From Perkinsus olseni (taxonomy: Eukaryota > Perkinsozoa > Perkinsida > Perkinsidae), in contig JABANP010000013.1 in NCBI GenBank assembly GCA_013115135.1, forward strand, positions 186,001-250,000: a stretch of DNA of 64,000 nucleotides. Reading direction: 5' to 3'. The translations under genes were made by a program, and so were the position numbers. The number at the start of each line of letters is the position of its first letter. Position 1 is the first letter of the stretch. This document shows, piece by piece, positions 60,153-64,000 of the stretch. The notes below the pieces were generated by a model that had not been told where the DNA came from, ran no database searches, and was given only the letters and a program-made list of their open reading frames with translations.

Positions 60153-61001
60153 TCAGAATAGAAACGGTATTAAGGCATATCTTTGAACAGGATACTTATC
60201 ACCAAAATGCTTTCTATACCATCTATCATTGTTATAAGCATTAATAGATAGATTAACTATAACAAAGAGAGTACATGTTACGAATGATGGTATTACGGTA
60301 CTCCTCGTGGTTGTTGATATATTCTTGATGACCAGAGGGGGCCTCCAATTCAGACTAGTACTGCTGCTTTCAATAGTAACGTAATAATATCTTAGCATAC
60401 ATAATGATACATATATAATTATCTCACAAGTATAATGTGGACATGATATGTAGTCGAATAAACCGCCAACTGGTATACCATAATAATGGTGACTCTTAGA
60501 ACAATTAGGAGTAGTAGCAGTAGACGAGCCCTTACGAAGTGTAGCTAACTCCTTATGTGATACGTACTGCCAATATTGGGCGGTAATATTCATACTTACA
60601 CATACAACAATAATAATCAATGATATAGATGAGAATGAGATCATCGTCAAACTGTGATCATCATCATCAATCATCATGCTTTGCATGTTGTTATTATTAT
60701 TCGGTGCTGCTGCTGCTGATGCTACTACTGACGTAGGCATCATTATTGATAATGGCATTAGTATATAGAACCTAGTATGATAGAATAATAATACATATGC
60801 TCCTATTATTCTACTACTACTACTTACCCTATACCTAACATCCATGCTGATACATGCATGACCCCCTCTTCCCTATCATCACCACCATAGAGGTATTTCT
60901 GTTCCCATACTCTCCTATATAGATGTATAAGTAGTAGCGTTAATGTTAGTATCACAGCATATCCTGAGATAATAATCATGATTAGCTTCTTCTTCTTCTT
61001 C

Positions 61002-61033
<32 letters not shown>

Positions 61034-61411
61034 GATATTACCTTCATCATTGGTATCATAGATTTTATGATAATACTCGTATATTATGATAATACTACAC
61101 GTAGTGAATATACTGCCAATGAAATAGAAGTCTATGAAGTGCTTCTTTGATATGTATAAACCATTAAACCATCGCCATAATGACCATACTACCCCCTGCA
61201 TTCTAACATCACCTCCTGATGTTGTGGTATGAGCCTCTCCTCTTCCTTCTCTCAACTTGCCATGCATACTCCATTCTTTCAGATAGGATATTTTAGGTGA
61301 TATCAATGCCAATACCGCAAGAGATGCCCATAACACATTCAACAACATCATGCTCATCATTAGAACAATCATACCCTCGCGCGTGACCCGCACCATCATC
61401 ATGCTACGCAC
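60153..61411 (-). CDS. SRD5A3: SRD5A3-like polyprenol reductase (steroid 5-alpha-reductase family)
   Basis: ER membrane enzyme that in animals and yeast (DFG10) supplies dolichol for N-glycosylation. Two main exons on the minus strand. Exon 1 (61,411-60,824) has several TM helices and LIHLYRRVWEQKYLYGG with MHVSAWMLGIG; a donor (GTAAGTAG) then an intron leads to VLLFYHTRFYILMPLS. The C-terminal part contains IPVGGLFDYISCPHYTCEII and NLSINAYNNDRWYRKHFGDK with YPVQRYALIPFLF. These are the NADPH-binding and catalytic motifs of the family (PHYxxE, WYR, KYPxxRxALIPF). A Lys/Asn run encoded by TTC/TTG repeats (60,986-61,034) interrupts a loop between TM helices. Confidence 0.82.
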
Positions 61412-61906
61412 CGCGTCGTTAATATCGCTACGCCCTTCCGATCGATTATTATTAGTAAACCAATCTTAGGAACGAAGAGGCTCTGTCACTGAATTCTCAT
61501 AATCTGCCGCTGAATCTTAGAATTATTTATTTTTTGGCTTGAAACTTTTGGTTCTCATCATACCCACGTTGTTGCCCAAATCTAAGCGGAAAGGGCAACA
61601 TCTTGATCTATCCAGTTGCATCGAGTTGCAGTTCCATTTTCTGAGGAGTTTTCCGGTATCCTGAGGATGACTTTGGAGCTCGCCCGACACTACTTACACT
61701 GCGCCGCGGCCTTTGGGTTTTAAGTGAGTCCGGTTTCGTCCAAGGCGGGTGAGACACCCTCCCTCAGAAAACCGGCTTTACTCAGTTCCATCCGTTGCAT
61801 CTTGATCTGTCGATCATCTGCGGCGCTGAATTTAGTGATAGACCCTGGCAGTGCCCCAATCTTACTGTATTATTACTTATTATTCAGTTGTTTTATCATC
61901 GTTGCG
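61412..61906. other. Divergent intergenic (bidirectional 5') region
   Basis: Separates the SRD5A3-like gene (minus) and the RRM gene (plus). Unlike most spacers it has few trinucleotide runs and higher GC near 61,600-61,850. It ends with TTATTCAG before the plus-strand ATG, a good trans-splice acceptor. No exon is supported. Confidence 0.4.
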
Positions 61907-63887
61907 ATGGTTAATAATTATAATACTGGACCATCATCATCTCCTCCTGCTCCTGCTGCTGCTGCTGTTGAAGATGATACTAACAATCGTATATGGATGA
62001 CATCCATGAATAGAAGTCCCTCGAGCATCTCTATAGCCTTCTCTTCCACAACAACCCCACCAATGGTGGTTGACAATAATAATACCAACAACAGTGATGG
62101 TATATATCTACCCATGTATTATTACAATACTACTAAGGTAAAAACATCATAAGCATCATTATAAGCATCATTATCATAGATTATTAATAATGGATCATCA
62201 TCAACATCATCAACTGCTGCTGCTGCTGCTGCACCCATGATGACGAGTGAAGGAGGCTGCTGGTCTCCAGCATCATCAGTAACCTCTCTACAATATGTAA
62301 TATATGATGTGCTCAGTAGTAGTAGTGATAGGAGCATATTAGGCCGCCCCAGCCACTCCATGCTATCCTACACCACTATATATACCAACTACTACTCAAT
62401 TGCCACAACCACCGCCACCACCGTCCTTATTATCAACCCAGCAACAGCAGCAGCAGCAGCAGTCTGTTATGACACCATCGTATCATGGTGATAAGTACTC
62501 ATGGACTGTAGGGGGGAAGGGAGCTGCTACTCCTACTATATATCATAACAACAACAACAACGATGATAAGGATATTCAACAACAAGAAGAAGAGGCTCAG
62601 AATGGTGGTCATCAGCATCAGCATCAGCATCCGATGGTCATCTCATCATCATCCTCGCCACCACCACCACCACAAGCGTCTCCTCCTCCATCGTCATTGT
62701 ATTCGTCGAACTATGGTGGCCCACCCTCACCAGCAGCATCTGTGAGATCATTCGGTGCACCATCACCACCACCAATACCGCTCAATAGTCATCAGGTCAT
62801 ACTAATGCCATCATCATCATTAATCATCATCATCATCAATTTAGTTCTACTACAATCCTGCAGCAGCTCCATCAGTAGTAGTCGGACCTTACAACAACAA
62901 TATTCCACCACCATCACCAGCAAGCTCGATACGGTCTGAGTATATCATACCACCACCACCACCACCATCGCCAGGTGTACTCTATAGAACAACATCATCA
63001 TCATCAATTGCATCATCAACATCCCTATCATCACCTATGATGAGCGGTAATAATACGTGATAATTATCATCCTATCATTTATCATCATCTTCGTTAGGAG
63101 TCGCCCACACGTCCTCGACACCAGTATTATTATCAGATTACAACAACAACAGCATTGCTAATGATTATTATTACAATGCTGCTGCTGCTGCTGCTGCAGC
63201 TTCTGCCGCTAACCCCTACTTCATTACACCGGAACTCTGTACTCAGGTATTAATGATACATCATCTTCGGTCATCATCATCAACATCAACATTCTTCTTC
63301 TCAGATGATTGATCCTGATAACATGTCCTTTGCTACAATGAATAAGCGATACGCGTCCCCACCTACAGGTGGTGCAGTAGGATCTTCTTATACTACTACT
63401 AACAACAACAACAACAGTGCTACTCCACAACAACCACTAGCAGCAGCAGCAGCATCAGCAGGCAGAAGAGGAGAATCATTAAGTGTGGGGCTGAAGGGAC
63501 AGAGTGATGGGGTGATATCCAATAATACCCGAACTCCCTGATGATGCGGACCATCAAACCACCGAGGGGGGACGGACGTTGAGGTAATATTGACGTTACT
63601 ATTATCTTGCCAATATTCGTAGTAGTTCAGGATTCTTCTTCTTGTTGTTTTCGGTGTTTAGGACATTATTGCAAGAATTAGATAAAGAAGATGAATCATG
63701 CATATTCATAGTACGCCGCATCCATAAGTTTGGTTTCCGATCACCGGTATTCTTGAGAGAATACTTTGAGGATTATGGTGAAGTTAGGAAGGTTCTGGTG
63801 GCTCACTCAAAACAGTTACATTCGACAACAGAGGACAACAACAACAACAACAAGGGGGCGGGTAAGAACAACAATAAGAATATGTAA
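61907..63887 (+). CDS. Alveolate RRM-type RNA-binding protein, incomplete at the right edge
   Basis: ATG 61907 (MVNNYNTGPSSSPPAP) just after a TTATTCAG acceptor. The first exons are low complexity: Ala, Asn, Gln and Pro runs, with RIWMTSMNRSPSSISIAF at about 61,990 and PSPAASVRSFGAPSPPP at about 62,730. FATMNKRYASPPTGG lies near 63,330. The ordered part begins ESCIFIVRRIHKFGFRSPVF and LREYFEDYGEVRKVLVAHSK (63,690-63,815). This is the RRM lead strand and RNP context common in dinoflagellate and apicomplexan proteins ('CIFxxRRIxKxGFxS...YGEV...VxHS'). The reading then enters an Asn/Lys run and a TAA at 63,885; the rest of the RRM probably follows a downstream intron beyond the window. Confidence 0.6.
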
Positions 63888-64000
63888 TACGATGGATGAT
63901 CACACCATAGCAGCAACAACAACAACAACAACAACAATCTTGATTTTGAGGGGAGCCGGGTTGCTGCCTCCTGAGGAGTACTTCTGCTGCTGTTGTTGTT

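Overview
The window looks like nuclear DNA of a Perkinsus-type protist (Alveolata, Perkinsozoa), most likely Perkinsus marinus or a close relative. Three signs point there. (i) Minus-strand 31.5-36.0 kb carries a contiguous trio of a plant-like FAE1-type 3-ketoacyl-CoA synthase and two cytochrome-b5-fused front-end desaturases, the arrangement published for the P. marinus long-chain PUFA cluster. (ii) A dinoflagellate/Perkinsus-type spliced-leader exon followed at once by a GT donor lies at 36,624-36,645 on the same strand, just upstream of that trio. (iii) Genes are dense and intron-rich with very short GT-AG introns (about 42-76 nt where I could join exons), and ATG/CAT, CAA/TTG and GAA trinucleotide runs fill introns, spacers and low-complexity protein segments. 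No prokaryotic operon, transposon, rRNA or CRISPR signature was seen.

Layout. 0-11.7 kb is mostly minus strand: a partial CDS at the left edge, RNA polymerase II subunit RPB3, a PDZ-domain protein, a tRNA-Ala(CGC), a two-TM protein, a small secreted protein and unrecognised multi-exon genes; the only clear plus gene is a YbjQ/UPF0145 protein at 5.0-5.5 kb. 11.8-19.5 kb is plus: proteasome chaperone PSMD9/Nas2, a coiled-coil protein, a membrane protein and NIF3. A minus zinc-knuckle (HGGG) repeat gene and a 17-bp minisatellite lie at 20-21 kb. 21-31 kb is plus: a large calpain-fold (androglobin/CAPN7-like) gene that seems to lack the catalytic Cys, a hypothetical, an LRR gene and a hypothetical gene. 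31.5-41 kb is minus: the PUFA trio, the SL RNA gene, and a long region of tandemly repeated exon modules that I do not recognise. 41-53.4 kb is plus: a 4-TM protein, a hypothetical, NOL9/Grc3 polynucleotide kinase, an IQ/ankyrin protein and a PHD-ePHD protein. 53.7-61.4 kb is minus: MEMO1-like, a calcium-dependent protein kinase with an extra N-terminal EF-hand, and SRD5A3-like polyprenol reductase. 61.9 kb to the right edge is a plus-strand RRM gene that runs off the window.

How it works together. The KCS, Delta8- and Delta5-desaturase genes form a compact head-to-tail set (gaps of about 115-145 nt). Each is preceded by nearly the same acceptor, CAG|GCC(C/T)CTT, 14-31 nt before the ATG. That fits one polycistronic precursor resolved by SL trans-splicing, with the SL donor gene about 0.6 kb upstream. 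The proposed pathway is C18 Delta9-elongation, then Delta8 and Delta5 desaturation to C20 PUFA such as arachidonate. Most other genes are housekeeping (transcription, proteasome assembly, rRNA processing, dolichol synthesis, Ca2+ signalling). Exon joins are my manual readings: the recognised genes are secure, but the ends of unrecognised genes are approximate.
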